DNA from: Rhodobacterales bacterium
Lineage (GTDB): Bacteria; Pseudomonadota; Alphaproteobacteria; Rhodobacterales; Rhodobacteraceae
Direction: 5' to 3'
DNA length: 64,000 nt
NCBI GenBank assembly: GCA_002747035.1
Contig: PDRZ01000017.1
Span: 62,001 to 126,000, forward strand
The notes beneath the pieces were generated by a model. That model was not told where the DNA came from and did no database searches. It worked only from the letters and a program-made list of their open reading frames with translations. The position numbers and the translations under genes are program-made. This document shows positions 7,687-16,656 of the stretch, in pieces. The stretch's first letter is position 1. The number at the start of each line of letters is the position of its first letter.

Positions 7687-8712
7687 CTATCCCCCGCAAA
7701 TCCCCTGAAGGCGCAGCCAATCGGCATCCGAAATCAACGGATCCGGTGCGGATGTGGCAAAGGGATCCGCTTCGATCAACGGCAACGTTGTTTCGCCAGA
7801 AGGGTCAAGCGCAAAGGCAAACGGGGTGGACCGTACCGACCACGCCCTGAAACCTGCGAGAAGGGTGGCGTGTTCGACGGGCTCAACACTCGCGGTCAAC
7901 ATCTGTTCGGCATAGCTGTCCAGATTTGATTCGGTCAACGCACCGGTGGTTAAAAGCCGCGCGCTGGCAAAGGGTCCCAATGCCGACAGAAGCCTGTCGA
8001 GAGGGTCGTTCAACTGTGCCTTGAGGTGTTCGCGAATGATGTATCCGGCGGCGACATCGGGTTCTTCGAAATCTTCAAATACCGCACGGTTCAAAAGGAT
8101 GATGCCGCCAGGCAAATGGGCCGCATCACGCACTCCGCCGCGCAGCACAATCAGCCGTGCCGGGCCTTCAACCGCGGGCAGGCGACTGGCTAGGTGCGCA
8201 AGCGCGGCCTGTGCGTTCGGGTCATTGCAGGGGCGACCGGCCACACGGGAAATCCGGGCGGCGAGGGCATCGCCGATCTCGGTGCGCTTGACCTTTGGGA
8301 CCACCGAAACCGTGTGCTCGCGCAGCGCACCGGGAAGCCAGAAAATCGCCATGGCAACGACGACAAGGACAGAAAGGCTAAGCGATACCAGTCGTAGACG
8401 TCCGGGATGCGGGCGCGCACGTTCCACCGCGATCCGCAGTTTTTCCATGGCTGCGATCATTTCGGCCTCATCCTCGGCAAGCTCAAGCGTTTCACCGGGG
8501 TCCCCATCGGGGTGATAGAGCGCGGGGAATTTGCCCGGATTGCCCCGCTCGACAGCGGGAATGGACCAATGGGTCAATGCCCGGTCATTCAGGTCGGAAA
8601 TCGTCAGCGTCGCCTCGCCAATAGAAACCACCACCTCGCGGCGTTGTTCTTCCGGTGACTGGCGCCAGAGGCCCGTGGCCTCGATCCTGTCATAGGCTGT
8701 AAGTGCTGTCAT
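7687..8712 (-). CDS. Single-pass membrane protein resembling a degenerate M48 metallopeptidase
   Basis: 341 residues. The first 120 residues are soluble, then one membrane helix (about 123-142), then a periplasmic-type domain. That domain contains HLPGGIILLNRAVFEDFEEPDV followed by AAGYIIREHLKAQ. This looks like M48 peptidases, where an (H)xLPGG strand precedes an HExxH helix, but the HExxH motif is replaced by IREHL. The zinc site is therefore probably lost and the protein may be a pseudo-peptidase. It ends 10 bp past tadA on the opposite strand. Function unknown; the M48 link is by pattern only. Confidence 0.6.
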   Translation of the reverse strand: MTALTAYDRIEATGLWRQSPEEQRREVVVSIGEATLTISDLNDRALTHWSIPAVERGNPGKFPALYHPDGDPGETLELAEDEAEMIAAMEKLRIAVERARPHPGRLRLVSLSLSVLVVVAMAIFWLPGALREHTVSVVPKVKRTEIGDALAARISRVAGRPCNDPNAQAALAHLASRLPAVEGPARLIVLRGGVRDAAHLPGGIILLNRAVFEDFEEPDVAAGYIIREHLKAQLNDPLDRLLSALGPFASARLLTTGALTESNLDSYAEQMLTASVEPVEHATLLAGFRAWSVRSTPFAFALDPSGETTLPLIEADPFATSAPDPLISDADWLRLQGICGG

Positions 8713-8803
8713 GTGCGGGCCTGCTCTGCCTCGGTTTTGCCTAAGGCTAACACAACCGGCACCTCCGGGGCAATCTTGGCAGACTGCCCCGAAAAGAAAC
8801 GGG

Positions 8804-8995
8804 TCAGGCGGGTTTGAAACCCATACGTGCCAAGACCATTGCCGCCGGGCAGAACCCCGTGAATGCGGATTGCAACATGTTGGCCCCTACGAACACGGTG
8901 AGCCAGACGAAGTGTGGCGATACGAAAACGGTTAAAATGACCGACAGAAGAACCATAAACCCGGCGAAGGCCAGAACGGCGTTGCTTAGCGACAT
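8804..8995 (-). CDS. DUF2892 small membrane protein (YgaP membrane-domain type)
   Basis: 63 residues starting MSLSNAVLAF, chosen because upstream in-frame sequence overlaps the operator dyad and is not protein-like. Two hydrophobic helices (about 5-25 and 28-48) and the family motif TGFCPAAMVL identify DUF2892. In other bacteria this domain is fused to, or encoded beside, rhodaneses and BigR/SqrR-controlled sulfur genes; the CP motif has been suggested to handle persulfide. The upstream dyad at 9030-9065 supports sulfur-stress control. No rhodanese gene is nearby. Confidence 0.82.
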   Translation of the reverse strand: MSLSNAVLAFAGFMVLLSVILTVFVSPHFVWLTVFVGANMLQSAFTGFCPAAMVLARMGFKPA

Positions 8996-9029
8996 CAGAA
9001 TTTTCCTTTTGTGAGTTCGGGCACCTGAA

Positions 9030-9065
9030 CACCCCTTACATTCTATTATGGGAATATAAGGGGTG
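9030..9065. promoter_or_regulatory. 36-bp dyad, candidate SqrR/BigR-type operator upstream of the DUF2892 gene
   Basis: CACCCCTTA (9030-9038) and TAAGGGGTG (9057-9065) are exact inverted arms. Inside them lies ATTC-N8-GAAT (9040-9055), so 13 of 14 arm positions pair. ATTC-N8-GAAT is, as I recall, the core reported for the persulfide-sensing ArsR-family repressor SqrR. The dyad is 35 bp upstream of the DUF2892 start. It also follows the acyl-CoA synthetase stop and might act as a terminator, but no T-tract follows. Confidence 0.55.
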
Positions 9066-9095
9066 CAGTGCAAGGGCCCTGACGTCGCAGGGGGC

Positions 9096-10724
9096 TCAGA
9101 TTTTCTTTGCACGGGCCCGGAGTTCGAATTTCTGAATTTTCCCGGTAGAGGTTTTGGGAAGTTCTTCGAAAACGACCTTCTTGGGGGTTTTGAAGCCAGC
9201 AAGGCGTTCACGGGCGAAGGCGATGATCTCGGACTCTTCCGCGGTATGCTCGTCTTTCAGTTCGACAAAGGCACAGGGGATTTCGCCCCATTTTTCATCC
9301 GGTTTCGCAACAACGGCGCAAAGTAATATCGAGGGATGGCGCATCAACACACCTTCAACCTCAATCGAGCTTACGTTTTCACCGCCGGAGATGATGATGT
9401 CCTTGGCCCGATCCGTGATCTGAATATAGGTATCGGGGTGTTGCACCGCGACGTCGCCGGAATGGAAATAGCCGCCCTGGAAGGATTCGGACGTGGCGCG
9501 GGGATTTTTCAAATACCCCTTCATCACCGAATGCCCCCGGATCATGATTTCACCCTGAGTCACGCTGTCCATCGGCACCTGATCCATGGTGTCTGGGTCC
9601 AGCACGGTGATATCTTCCATCATTGGCATCAACACACCGGTGCGGGCTTTGATCGCGGCGCGCGCGTCCTGGGCCAATTCGTCCCATTCGTCTTTCCATA
9701 GGCATTCGGTGACGTGGCCATAGGTTTCGGTCAACCCGTAAACCTGTGTCACGTTGAACCCCAAAGGTTCAATCGCGGCCAGTGTGGCCGCCGGAGGAGG
9801 GGCCCCCGCCGTGAACACTTCGACAACGTGATCGAATTCCCGGCGTTCTGACGGTTCCGCATTTACGATGGCGTTCAACACGATGGGGGCACCGCCAAAA
9901 TGGGTGACGCCTTCGTCTGCGATAGCGTCATAGATCGCCTTTGCGGTGATGTCGCGGCAACACACTAACGTGCCACCGATCATCGGCATCATCCAGGTGT
10001 GGTTCCAGCCGTTGCAATGAAACAGCGGCACGATGGTCAGGTAAACGGGATGCAGCACCATGCGCCAGCTCACGACGGTGCCCATCGTCATCAGATAAGC
10101 GCCGCGATGGTGATACACTACACCCTTGGGCCGCCCGGTCGTGCCCGAGGTATAATTCAAGGCAAGGCTTTCCCATTCATCCGCAGGCATGATCCAGTCA
10201 AAATCCGGGTCGCCCGAGGCCAGGAGGGTCTCGTAATCCTGGTATTTGCCCGTGGCGTGGACACCTTCGTGATCATCCGGCACCTCGATCAGAAGGGGGG
10301 GAGGCCCCACCATGTCTTCCACCGCGGCCACGACAACAGGCAGAAATTGCGGGTCGACCAGAACCACTTTGGCTTCGCCGTGGTCAAGGATATGGCTGAT
10401 CGTGGCCACGTCCAGACGGGTATTGATCGTGTTCAGGATCGCGCCACAGGCGGGCACACCGAAATGGGCCTCGGCCTGAGCCGGGATGTTGGGCAACACG
10501 GTGGCCACCACATCACCTGGCTCCACACCAAGCGTGGTCAGGGCCGAGGCAAGCCGGGTCACCCGATCATAATACTCGGAATAGGTTTTGCGGTGGTCGC
10601 CATGTACAACCGCCAACCGGTCGGCAAAAATATCCCGCGCGCGCCGTAAATGTGACAACGGTGTCAGCGGAATATGGTTTGCTGCGTTTTTTTCAAGCCC
10701 GGTTTCATCGCGTAGCCAGCCCAT
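9096..10724 (-). CDS. Acyl-CoA synthetase (AMP-forming, medium/long-chain)
   Basis: 542 residues from ATG 10724, preceded by AGGGGGG at good spacing; a further 61 in-frame upstream codons are not conserved-looking. The adenylate-forming motif YTSGTTGRPKG lies at about 190, the GLTETYGHVTE motif in mid protein, and the C-terminal hinge and lysine region (PKTSTGKIQKFELR) near the end. It activates fatty acids to acyl-CoA with ATP and CoA in the cytoplasm, feeding the beta-oxidation genes encoded downstream in the window. The length and N-terminus fit the DMSP/medium-chain acyl-CoA ligase branch common in roseobacters, but substrate cannot be fixed from sequence. Confidence 0.9.
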   Translation of the reverse strand: MGWLRDETGLEKNAANHIPLTPLSHLRRARDIFADRLAVVHGDHRKTYSEYYDRVTRLASALTTLGVEPGDVVATVLPNIPAQAEAHFGVPACGAILNTINTRLDVATISHILDHGEAKVVLVDPQFLPVVVAAVEDMVGPPPLLIEVPDDHEGVHATGKYQDYETLLASGDPDFDWIMPADEWESLALNYTSGTTGRPKGVVYHHRGAYLMTMGTVVSWRMVLHPVYLTIVPLFHCNGWNHTWMMPMIGGTLVCCRDITAKAIYDAIADEGVTHFGGAPIVLNAIVNAEPSERREFDHVVEVFTAGAPPPAATLAAIEPLGFNVTQVYGLTETYGHVTECLWKDEWDELAQDARAAIKARTGVLMPMMEDITVLDPDTMDQVPMDSVTQGEIMIRGHSVMKGYLKNPRATSESFQGGYFHSGDVAVQHPDTYIQITDRAKDIIISGGENVSSIEVEGVLMRHPSILLCAVVAKPDEKWGEIPCAFVELKDEHTAEESEIIAFARERLAGFKTPKKVVFEELPKTSTGKIQKFELRARAKKI

Positions 10725-10839
10725 CAAAAGCCCCCCTGGTTTATCGGTCCCGATTCTTTGGACCCTGTCGGTTTCGAAACAGATTATTGATGGGGATGGG
10801 GGTTTGAAAAGGTAAGAAAACAACCAGATTGCGCGAACG

Positions 10840-11291
10840 ATGCCGGAAACACGCCCAATCGCGGCCGCCGGACTGATGGTGTTCGGCATGTTGGTGATTG
10901 GATTCATTGATAATTTTATCGACCGGTTGAGGCAGTCTATCAGTCTTTGGCAGTTTCTGACCCTGCGATTTTGCTATTGGTGCTGGCGTTGACCTGATCC
11001 CGGACCGGGCGGTGCCGGCTTTTTGACCCGTGGCTGGGCCTGGCTCCCCGATCCGGTGATTTGGCCCATCCTGATCATGCAATTCGTGGAAACGTTGACC
11101 GGCGTGTTTTGTCTGATCAGGGCCTGTCAGTGGGGGAGTCGAGCTTTGTTCGCGTGCTGGAATACTTGATCATGATTTTTGGACCGGCCTTTGCCTATCT
11201 GTTGTTTGGAGACAGGCTGGATGTCCGGCAATTACTTGGTATTGGCATGATCGCTTTGGCCGGAATCATTAACGCGCTGCGGTTTCAGTAA
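10840..11291 (+). pseudogene. EamA/DMT-family transporter, frameshifted with a large internal deletion
   Basis: ATG 10840 opens an N-terminal DMT segment (IAAAGLMVFGMLVIGFID, then SLWQFLTLR) that runs into TGA at 10990-10992. One frame over, the text continues as AILLLVLALT. Helices 3-8 are then missing. The C-terminus appears in two more frames: MQFVETLTGVFCLIRACQ from 11077, then GESSFVRVLEYLIMIFGPAF through LLGIGMIALAGIINALR to the stop at 11289-11291. Intact relatives have about 290-310 residues and ten helices and export metabolites. At least three frame changes and a deletion make this a dead gene. Confidence 0.75.
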
Positions 11292-11342
11292 AGTGCCCCG
11301 GTAGGGTGGAATCCCCGGGGTGCGATGGGATAGCGTGGTGCC

Positions 11343-11993
11343 ATGATACTCTCACGCGGTCGCCGCTATATCTTTATTCACATCCCCAAAACCGGAGGCA
11401 CGGCCATGGCGCAGGCGTTGGAAACCCGCGCGATGAAGGATGACATTCTGGCCGGGAACACGCCAAAGGCGAAGAAGCGACAACACAGGCTTGTGGGGTT
11501 GGGCTCAAAGGGGCGGATTTGGAAACATGCGACCCTTGATGATCTCATGGGGTTGGTTGAGCCGCGAGAGTTGGACGACATGTTCGTCTTTACCCTGGTG
11601 CGCAATCCGTGGGACCGAATTGTCAGCTACTATCACTGGCTGCGCGAACGAAATTTCCAACATGCTGCGGTCGGGCTTGCGCAGAATCTGGAATTTGCGG
11701 AATTCGTGGCGCATCCCGAGATTTCGGCCTCGCTGCGCTACTATTCATATCAATCCTATTTGACCGTGGATGGGGTTTGTCATGGGCATTTCCTTCGGTT
11801 GGAGCATTTTCATGAGGATGCGCAACCGCTCTGGGACCATCTGGGGTTTACGTTGGATTTACCACGTCTCAACCGCTCGGATCGGAATGTGGATTATCGG
11901 ACTTACTATGATGAGGCATTGGCGGCCCATGTGGCGCGAATCTGTGCTCAGGATATCGCCCGGTTTGGCTATTCATTCGAAAACACACAGTAA
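11343..11993 (+). CDS. Sulfotransferase family 2 domain protein
   Basis: 216 residues. The 5'-phosphosulfate-binding loop is HIPKTGGTAM (about 11-20), and the 3'-phosphate motif is RNPWDRIVSYYHWL (about 86-99). These identify a PAPS-dependent sulfotransferase of the Sulfotransfer_2 type, which in marine alphaproteobacteria often modifies surface polysaccharide or lipid. No signal peptide, so it acts in the cytoplasm. It stands alone on the plus strand, with no glycosyltransferase neighbours to suggest a substrate. Confidence 0.85.
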   Translation: MILSRGRRYIFIHIPKTGGTAMAQALETRAMKDDILAGNTPKAKKRQHRLVGLGSKGRIWKHATLDDLMGLVEPRELDDMFVFTLVRNPWDRIVSYYHWLRERNFQHAAVGLAQNLEFAEFVAHPEISASLRYYSYQSYLTVDGVCHGHFLRLEHFHEDAQPLWDHLGFTLDLPRLNRSDRNVDYRTYYDEALAAHVARICAQDIARFGYSFENTQ

Positions 11994-12120
11994 GCTGCTG
12001 ATGATCTTGAGGTATAGCTGACGGGAGTGGATTTTGATCCCAAAATCCGCGAAGCATCAGCATAAAATCAGAGACCTATAGTCAAAAGGCACAATCAGAA
12101 TTGTGTCGTTTGGCTATAAT

Positions 12121-12223
12121 TCGGCTTGGATGGCGAAGTTGTGCCGACCCTGGCAACAGTGCTGCGTTTTTCTTCCCCCACAAGGAGAAAGGCGCAGCGA
12201 CGGGGCTGCGCCTTTCTCGTTTT
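12121..12223 (+). ncRNA. Candidate small RNA ending in a strong terminator
   Basis: Between the sulfotransferase stop and fadB there is a TATAAT at 12115-12120, then about 100 bp without a credible reading frame, then a 13-bp perfect hairpin with a T-run on the plus strand. A clear -35 is lacking. The alternative is that the hairpin simply terminates the sulfotransferase transcript, although it is about 190 bp downstream of that stop. Confidence 0.25.
12185..12223 (+). terminator. Rho-independent terminator
   Basis: Arms GAGAAAGGCGCAG (12185-12197) and CTGCGCCTTTCTC (12206-12218) pair perfectly around an 8-base loop, followed by GTTTT. It lies between convergent transcripts, and the T-run favours plus-strand termination. 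Confidence 0.85.
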
Positions 12224-12238
12224 ACTGACAGGTGAGGA

Positions 12239-14437
12239 TCAGGCGGCTTCGGCTTGACCCCCGAAACGGCCATAGAAGGTTTGACCTTTTTCCGCCATTT
12301 CACGCAGCAGCGCAGGACAGGCAAAGCGGTCACCATAGGCAGCGGTCAGTTCGTCACACCGTTGCGCCGCATATTCGGCACCGATGATGTCGAGCCATGA
12401 GAAGGGGCCACCCGACCACGGGGCAAAGCCCCAGGCCAGAACCGCGCCTACGTCACCTTCACGGATGTCTTCCAATACACCTTCTTCCAGCGCCCGCACG
12501 GCTTCCAGAACCTGAGCGAACATCAAACGCTCCTGTACTTCCTGCACGCTTGGTTGCTCATCGGCCAGCGGGTATTTGTCGTGGATACCTTGCCAGTAGC
12601 CCAGACGCTTGCCCTTTTCGTCATAGTCGAAGTAACCGGCCTTGGCCTTGCGGCCCAAACGGCCCTTTTCTTCCATCCACACGATAAGATTGTCGGCCTC
12701 GGAGGCGGGGTAGTCGTCGCCCATCGCCGCCTTGGTGGCGCGCATGATCTTGGTCGCCAGATCAATCGAGGTTTCATCGCCCAACTGGATCGGTCCCACG
12801 GGGAAGCCCAGTTGACGCGCCGCGTTGTCGATCAGAACCGGGGCAACGCCTTCGGTGATCATCCGCGTGGCTTCGTTGCCATAGGGAATGATGCAGCGGT
12901 TGCAGTAGAAGAACCGTGCATCGTTGACCACGATTGGGGTTTTGCGGATCTGGCGCACGTAATCCAGTGCTTTTGCGACCGCGCGCGGACCGGTTTCCTT
13001 GCCCTTGATGATTTCCACCAGGAACATTTTCTCGACGGGCGAGAAGAAGTGGATGCCGATGAACTGTTCCGGGCGGCTCGATGCCTTGGCCAGATCAGAG
13101 ATTGGCAGGGTCGAGGTGTTGGAGGCAAAGATGCAATCCTCGGGGATGACCGCTTCGACCTTCTTGGTCATCTCGGCCTTGACCGCCGGGTCTTCGAACA
13201 CCGCCTCGATGATCAGGTCACAGCCCTCAAGTTTGGCCAGATCCGCCGTGGCGGTGATATTGGCCAACAGCGCGGCTTTCTTTTCTTCGGTGGCTTTCTT
13301 GCGGGCGATGCCCTTGTCCATATAGGTCGCCGAATAGGCTTTGCCACGTTCGGCGGTTTCATCGTCGCGGTCGATCAGGACAACTTCCATCCCGGCCTGA
13401 GCCGAGACCAGCGCGATGCCCGCACCCATCATGCCCGCGCCCAAAACGCCAACTTTTCTGACCTTCTGATCCTCGATCCCCTTGGGACGTACGGCACCTT
13501 TCTCCAGCGCCTGCTTGTTGATGAACAGCGACCGGATCATGGCCGAAGAAGAGGGGTTCAGGAGCAGGTTGGTGAACCAGCGTGCCTCGATCTTCAATGC
13601 CATGTCAAAGGGCACCAGCGCGCCTTCGTAAACAGCCGAAAGAACCGCCTTGGCAGCCGGGAAGGCACCTTGGGTTTCCTTGTGGACCATCACGTTTGCG
13701 CCCATGAAGGTCATGAAACCCGAGGGGTGGTAAGGCGCGCCGCCGGGCATCTTGTAGCCTTTGGCGTCCCAGGGTTTCAGGATGTCGGCATCCTTGGCGT
13801 TCAGAACCCATTCACGGGCTGCGGCCATTGGATCGTCCGATACCTCGTCAATGATCCCGGCCTTGGCCGCCTTTTCGGGCGACAGGGATTTGCCTTGCAG
13901 AAGGAACGGTGCCGCCGCCATCGCGCCCAGCTTGCGCACCATACGCGTGGTGCCGCCACCGCCGGGGAACAGGCCGACCATGATTTCGGGCAGGCCGATC
14001 TTGGCCTTGGGGTTGTTGGCGGCAAAGATGCGGTGCGTGGCCAGCGGGATTTCAAGCCCAATGCCCATGGCGGTGCCGGGCAGAACCGACACGATCGGCT
14101 TGCCGCCCTTGTTGGTCTTGGCATCCATGCCGGCGCGTTCGATCTTGCGCAGCAGGTGGTGCGTGCTCATGATCCCGTTGAACAGGTTCTCGGCCGGATC
14201 ACCGTCGCCTGCGTTGCGCATGTCGGCGAGCACGTTCAAATCCATGCCCCCGGCGAAATCGGGTTTGCCCGACGTGAGGATCGCGCCTTTGATCGTGTCA
14301 TCGGCCAATACGGCGTCGATACAGTCGTTCAATTCCTTGAACCCCTGTTCGCTGCCCACGTTCATGGTTTTGCCTTCGCAATCCCATGTGATGATTGCGA
14401 CGCCATCAGCGTCTGTTTTCATTGTGAATTCGGTCAT
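12239..14437 (-). CDS. fadB: Fatty-acid oxidation complex alpha subunit (enoyl-CoA hydratase / 3-hydroxyacyl-CoA dehydrogenase)
   Basis: 732 residues, normal length. The crotonase domain (about 1-290) keeps both catalytic Glu, in MGIGLEIPLATHR and GLPEIMVGLFPGGGG. The NAD-binding Rossmann motif VGVLGAGMMGAG follows (about 330), and the dehydrogenase domain carries HFFSPVEKM with the catalytic His. It hydrates trans-2-enoyl-CoA and oxidises L-3-hydroxyacyl-CoA in the cytoplasm, partnering the thiolase encoded upstream. CGGAGG precedes the start. The order is fadA then fadB in transcription, with 262 bp between them holding no gene I can support. Confidence 0.93.
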   Translation of the reverse strand: MTEFTMKTDADGVAIITWDCEGKTMNVGSEQGFKELNDCIDAVLADDTIKGAILTSGKPDFAGGMDLNVLADMRNAGDGDPAENLFNGIMSTHHLLRKIERAGMDAKTNKGGKPIVSVLPGTAMGIGLEIPLATHRIFAANNPKAKIGLPEIMVGLFPGGGGTTRMVRKLGAMAAAPFLLQGKSLSPEKAAKAGIIDEVSDDPMAAAREWVLNAKDADILKPWDAKGYKMPGGAPYHPSGFMTFMGANVMVHKETQGAFPAAKAVLSAVYEGALVPFDMALKIEARWFTNLLLNPSSSAMIRSLFINKQALEKGAVRPKGIEDQKVRKVGVLGAGMMGAGIALVSAQAGMEVVLIDRDDETAERGKAYSATYMDKGIARKKATEEKKAALLANITATADLAKLEGCDLIIEAVFEDPAVKAEMTKKVEAVIPEDCIFASNTSTLPISDLAKASSRPEQFIGIHFFSPVEKMFLVEIIKGKETGPRAVAKALDYVRQIRKTPIVVNDARFFYCNRCIIPYGNEATRMITEGVAPVLIDNAARQLGFPVGPIQLGDETSIDLATKIMRATKAAMGDDYPASEADNLIVWMEEKGRLGRKAKAGYFDYDEKGKRLGYWQGIHDKYPLADEQPSVQEVQERLMFAQVLEAVRALEEGVLEDIREGDVGAVLAWGFAPWSGGPFSWLDIIGAEYAAQRCDELTAAYGDRFACPALLREMAEKGQTFYGRFGGQAEAA

Positions 14438-14699
14438 GTAAGCCTCCGTTCTGGGCTATTTGTGTTCATTGTTCCGGCCGGGCAGGTCGCGCTCGAATTG
14501 CCCGGATTTAGAAATTGTCGCCCGCCCAAGGGTCCAGTCGATATGTCCAGGCGAGCTTTGGATTCTGGCGATCTTTCACTCGTGGTTGACCAGAGGCAGA
14601 TGAAATGGGTCGTGAACGGACCGACCACGCGATTGGCGTGTTCGAGAATGTTCGTTTTAACCTCAATGGTCATCCGCGTCGGCCCTTCAGGCGTGATGA

Positions 14700-15911
14700 T
14701 CAAACCCGTTCGATGATCGTTGCGGCACCCATGCCGGACCCGATGCAAAGCGTGGCCAGACCGACCTCTTTGTCCGAGCGTTCCAGTTCGTCCAGCAGGG
14801 TTCCGAGGATGATGGCACCGGTGGCCCCCAGCGGGTGGCCCATGGCAATCGAGCCGCCATTCACGTTGACCTTGTCGTGGCCCACGTTGAACGCCTGTTC
14901 GAACCGCATCACGACCGAGGCAAACGCTTCGTTCACCTCAAACAGGTCGATGTCGTTGATGTCCATGCCGTTATCACGAAGGATCTTTTCGGTCACCGGA
15001 ACCGGCCCGGTCAACATGATGGTCGGATCAGTGCCGATTTTGGCGGTTGAACGCACACGCGCGCGGGGTTTCAGGCCGGTTTTCTCACCAAATTCCTTAT
15101 TGCCGATCAGAACGGCGGCGGCCCCGTCCACGATGCCAGAGCTGTTGCCGGCGTGGTGGATGTGGTTGATCCGCTCAAGATGCGGGTATTTCAGCAGGGC
15201 AATGGCATCAAAGCCGGGCATGACTTCGCCCATCTGCTGGAACGACGGGTTCAGGCTGCCGAGGCTCTGCATATCGGTGCCCGGGCGCATGAATTCGTCA
15301 TGGGCCAGAATGGTCAGCCCGTTCACGTCCTTGACCGGCACGATGGTCTTGTCAAACCGATTGTCATCCCACGCGGCCTTGGCGCGACGCTGGGATTCCA
15401 CGGCCATGGCATCGGCCTGGTCCCGGGTGAACCCGTATTCGGTGGCGATGATGTCGGCCGAAATGCCCTGGGGTACGAAATAGTTGTCGATGGCAATCGA
15501 CGGATCCACGGCAATCGCGCCGCCATCCATGCCCATGGGCACGCGGCTCATCGCTTCTACACCACCGGCGATATAGGCGTCGCCAGCCCCGCCGCGCACC
15601 TGGTTGGCGGCCATGTTCACCGCTTCCAGCCCGCTGGCGCAGAAACGGTTGATCGACACACCGGGGATCGATTCATCGAGATCCGAAGCCAGAACGGCGG
15701 TCCGGGCAAGGCACGCGCCCTGTTCCGCCACCTGGGTCACGTTGCCCCAGATCACGTCTTCGACCGCGTGACCGTCAAGATCGTTGCGCTCTTTCAATGC
15801 GTTGAGCGCCACGGCGGACAGTCGGGCGGCGGTTACTTCGTGCAACGAGCCGTCCTTGCGGCCTTTGCCACGCGGAGTGCGCACGGCGTCGTAGATATAG
15901 GCTTCTGTCAT
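14700..15911 (-). CDS. fadA: Acetyl-CoA C-acyltransferase (thiolase)
   Basis: 403 residues. Catalytic Cys in INRFCASGLEAV (about 90), His in AMGHPLGATGA (about 358), and the second Cys in TLCIGSGMGAA near the end: the full thiolase set. It cleaves 3-ketoacyl-CoA to acetyl-CoA and shortened acyl-CoA. It sits upstream of fadB on the same strand and downstream of a GST gene. The pairing with FadB favours a beta-oxidation role over the biosynthetic PhaA type. Confidence 0.92.
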   Translation of the reverse strand: MTEAYIYDAVRTPRGKGRKDGSLHEVTAARLSAVALNALKERNDLDGHAVEDVIWGNVTQVAEQGACLARTAVLASDLDESIPGVSINRFCASGLEAVNMAANQVRGGAGDAYIAGGVEAMSRVPMGMDGGAIAVDPSIAIDNYFVPQGISADIIATEYGFTRDQADAMAVESQRRAKAAWDDNRFDKTIVPVKDVNGLTILAHDEFMRPGTDMQSLGSLNPSFQQMGEVMPGFDAIALLKYPHLERINHIHHAGNSSGIVDGAAAVLIGNKEFGEKTGLKPRARVRSTAKIGTDPTIMLTGPVPVTEKILRDNGMDINDIDLFEVNEAFASVVMRFEQAFNVGHDKVNVNGGSIAMGHPLGATGAIILGTLLDELERSDKEVGLATLCIGSGMGAATIIERV

Positions 15912-15938
15912 TTGAAGTTTTCCTTTCAGTGTCTGAAT

Positions 15939-16643
15939 TTATGTGTTCGGCGTCCCAGACCCGCGAGGCGCGGAGGCCGGGTTTCCATGGGTTTCGGGTT
16001 CACCGCGACGCGCGGCGAGGTCCGAGGGGGTGCCGGGCATCAGGTCATAGGGATGTTTCCACCCCGGCGTGGTTTCGATATTGCCAAGCCAACGGTCGAT
16101 ATTGGGCCATTCCGCCCGTGCGAACCCAAAGGGCTCGGGGTAGAACAGGTAGCCACAACAACTGAGGTCTGCGTTGGTCATGGCGTCGCCCACGATCCAA
16201 TCGCGCCCCTCAAGATGTGCATTCAGCGTGGCATAGGCTGCCTTGAGCCGACCCTGTAGAAAGCCGATCACATCGGCGGGGCGCTTGTCTTTTGGTAGAA
16301 AATTCATCAGGAAACGCGTCATGCCCGCCTGACTGGAGAGCTTGTGATTGTCCCAAAGAACCCAACGCAGGACTTCGTATTTTTCGTCCCCCTGGCCCCC
16401 GAATTTGCCGCTTTTGTCCGTGATATATTGCTGAATCGCACCGGATTGAGACAGGCGCAGGTCGCCGTCAATCAACAGAGGCACCTCACCCATCACGTTC
16501 ATCCCGCGATATTCCGGGCTTCGCGCAGCGCCGCCAAAGAAATCGACAAAAACCGGTTCCCATGCCAGCCCGCTCAGCTCAAGCGCCAATGCGGCTTTGT
16601 AGGCGTTACCGGATTCGCCGAAACAATGCAGTTTTAGGGTCAT
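15939..16643 (-). CDS. Glutathione S-transferase family protein
   Basis: 234 residues from ATG 16643, where LHCFGESGNAYKAAL begins the thioredoxin-fold N-domain. The likely catalytic Ser is in GESGN (about 9-13), and LIDGDLRLSQSGAI is the glutathione-contact segment. A helical C-domain follows (about 90-205). A Gly/Pro/Arg-rich tail extends beyond the usual end. It lies 27 bp upstream of fadA and may detoxify electrophilic enoyl intermediates, but this is a guess from position. Confidence 0.87.
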   Translation of the reverse strand: MTLKLHCFGESGNAYKAALALELSGLAWEPVFVDFFGGAARSPEYRGMNVMGEVPLLIDGDLRLSQSGAIQQYITDKSGKFGGQGDEKYEVLRWVLWDNHKLSSQAGMTRFLMNFLPKDKRPADVIGFLQGRLKAAYATLNAHLEGRDWIVGDAMTNADLSCCGYLFYPEPFGFARAEWPNIDRWLGNIETTPGWKHPYDLMPGTPSDLAARRGEPETHGNPASAPRGSGTPNT

Positions 16644-16656
16644 GACGTTCACTCTT

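Noticed and set aside
8709-9032. 107-codon minus-strand frame over the DUF2892 gene
   Set aside because: Arg-rich, in another frame of a clear DUF2892 gene, and runs through the operator dyad.
14434-14673. 79-residue minus-strand frame between fadA and fadB, overlapping the fadB start as ATGA
   Set aside because: Codon third positions look random, no domain or membrane pattern is seen, and its last codons are the fadB ribosome site. Kept only as a remote possibility.
12554-14716. 720-codon plus-strand frame opposite fadB
   Set aside because: Mirror frame of a conserved coding region in GC-rich DNA; composition is His/Gly/Arg-rich with no motif.
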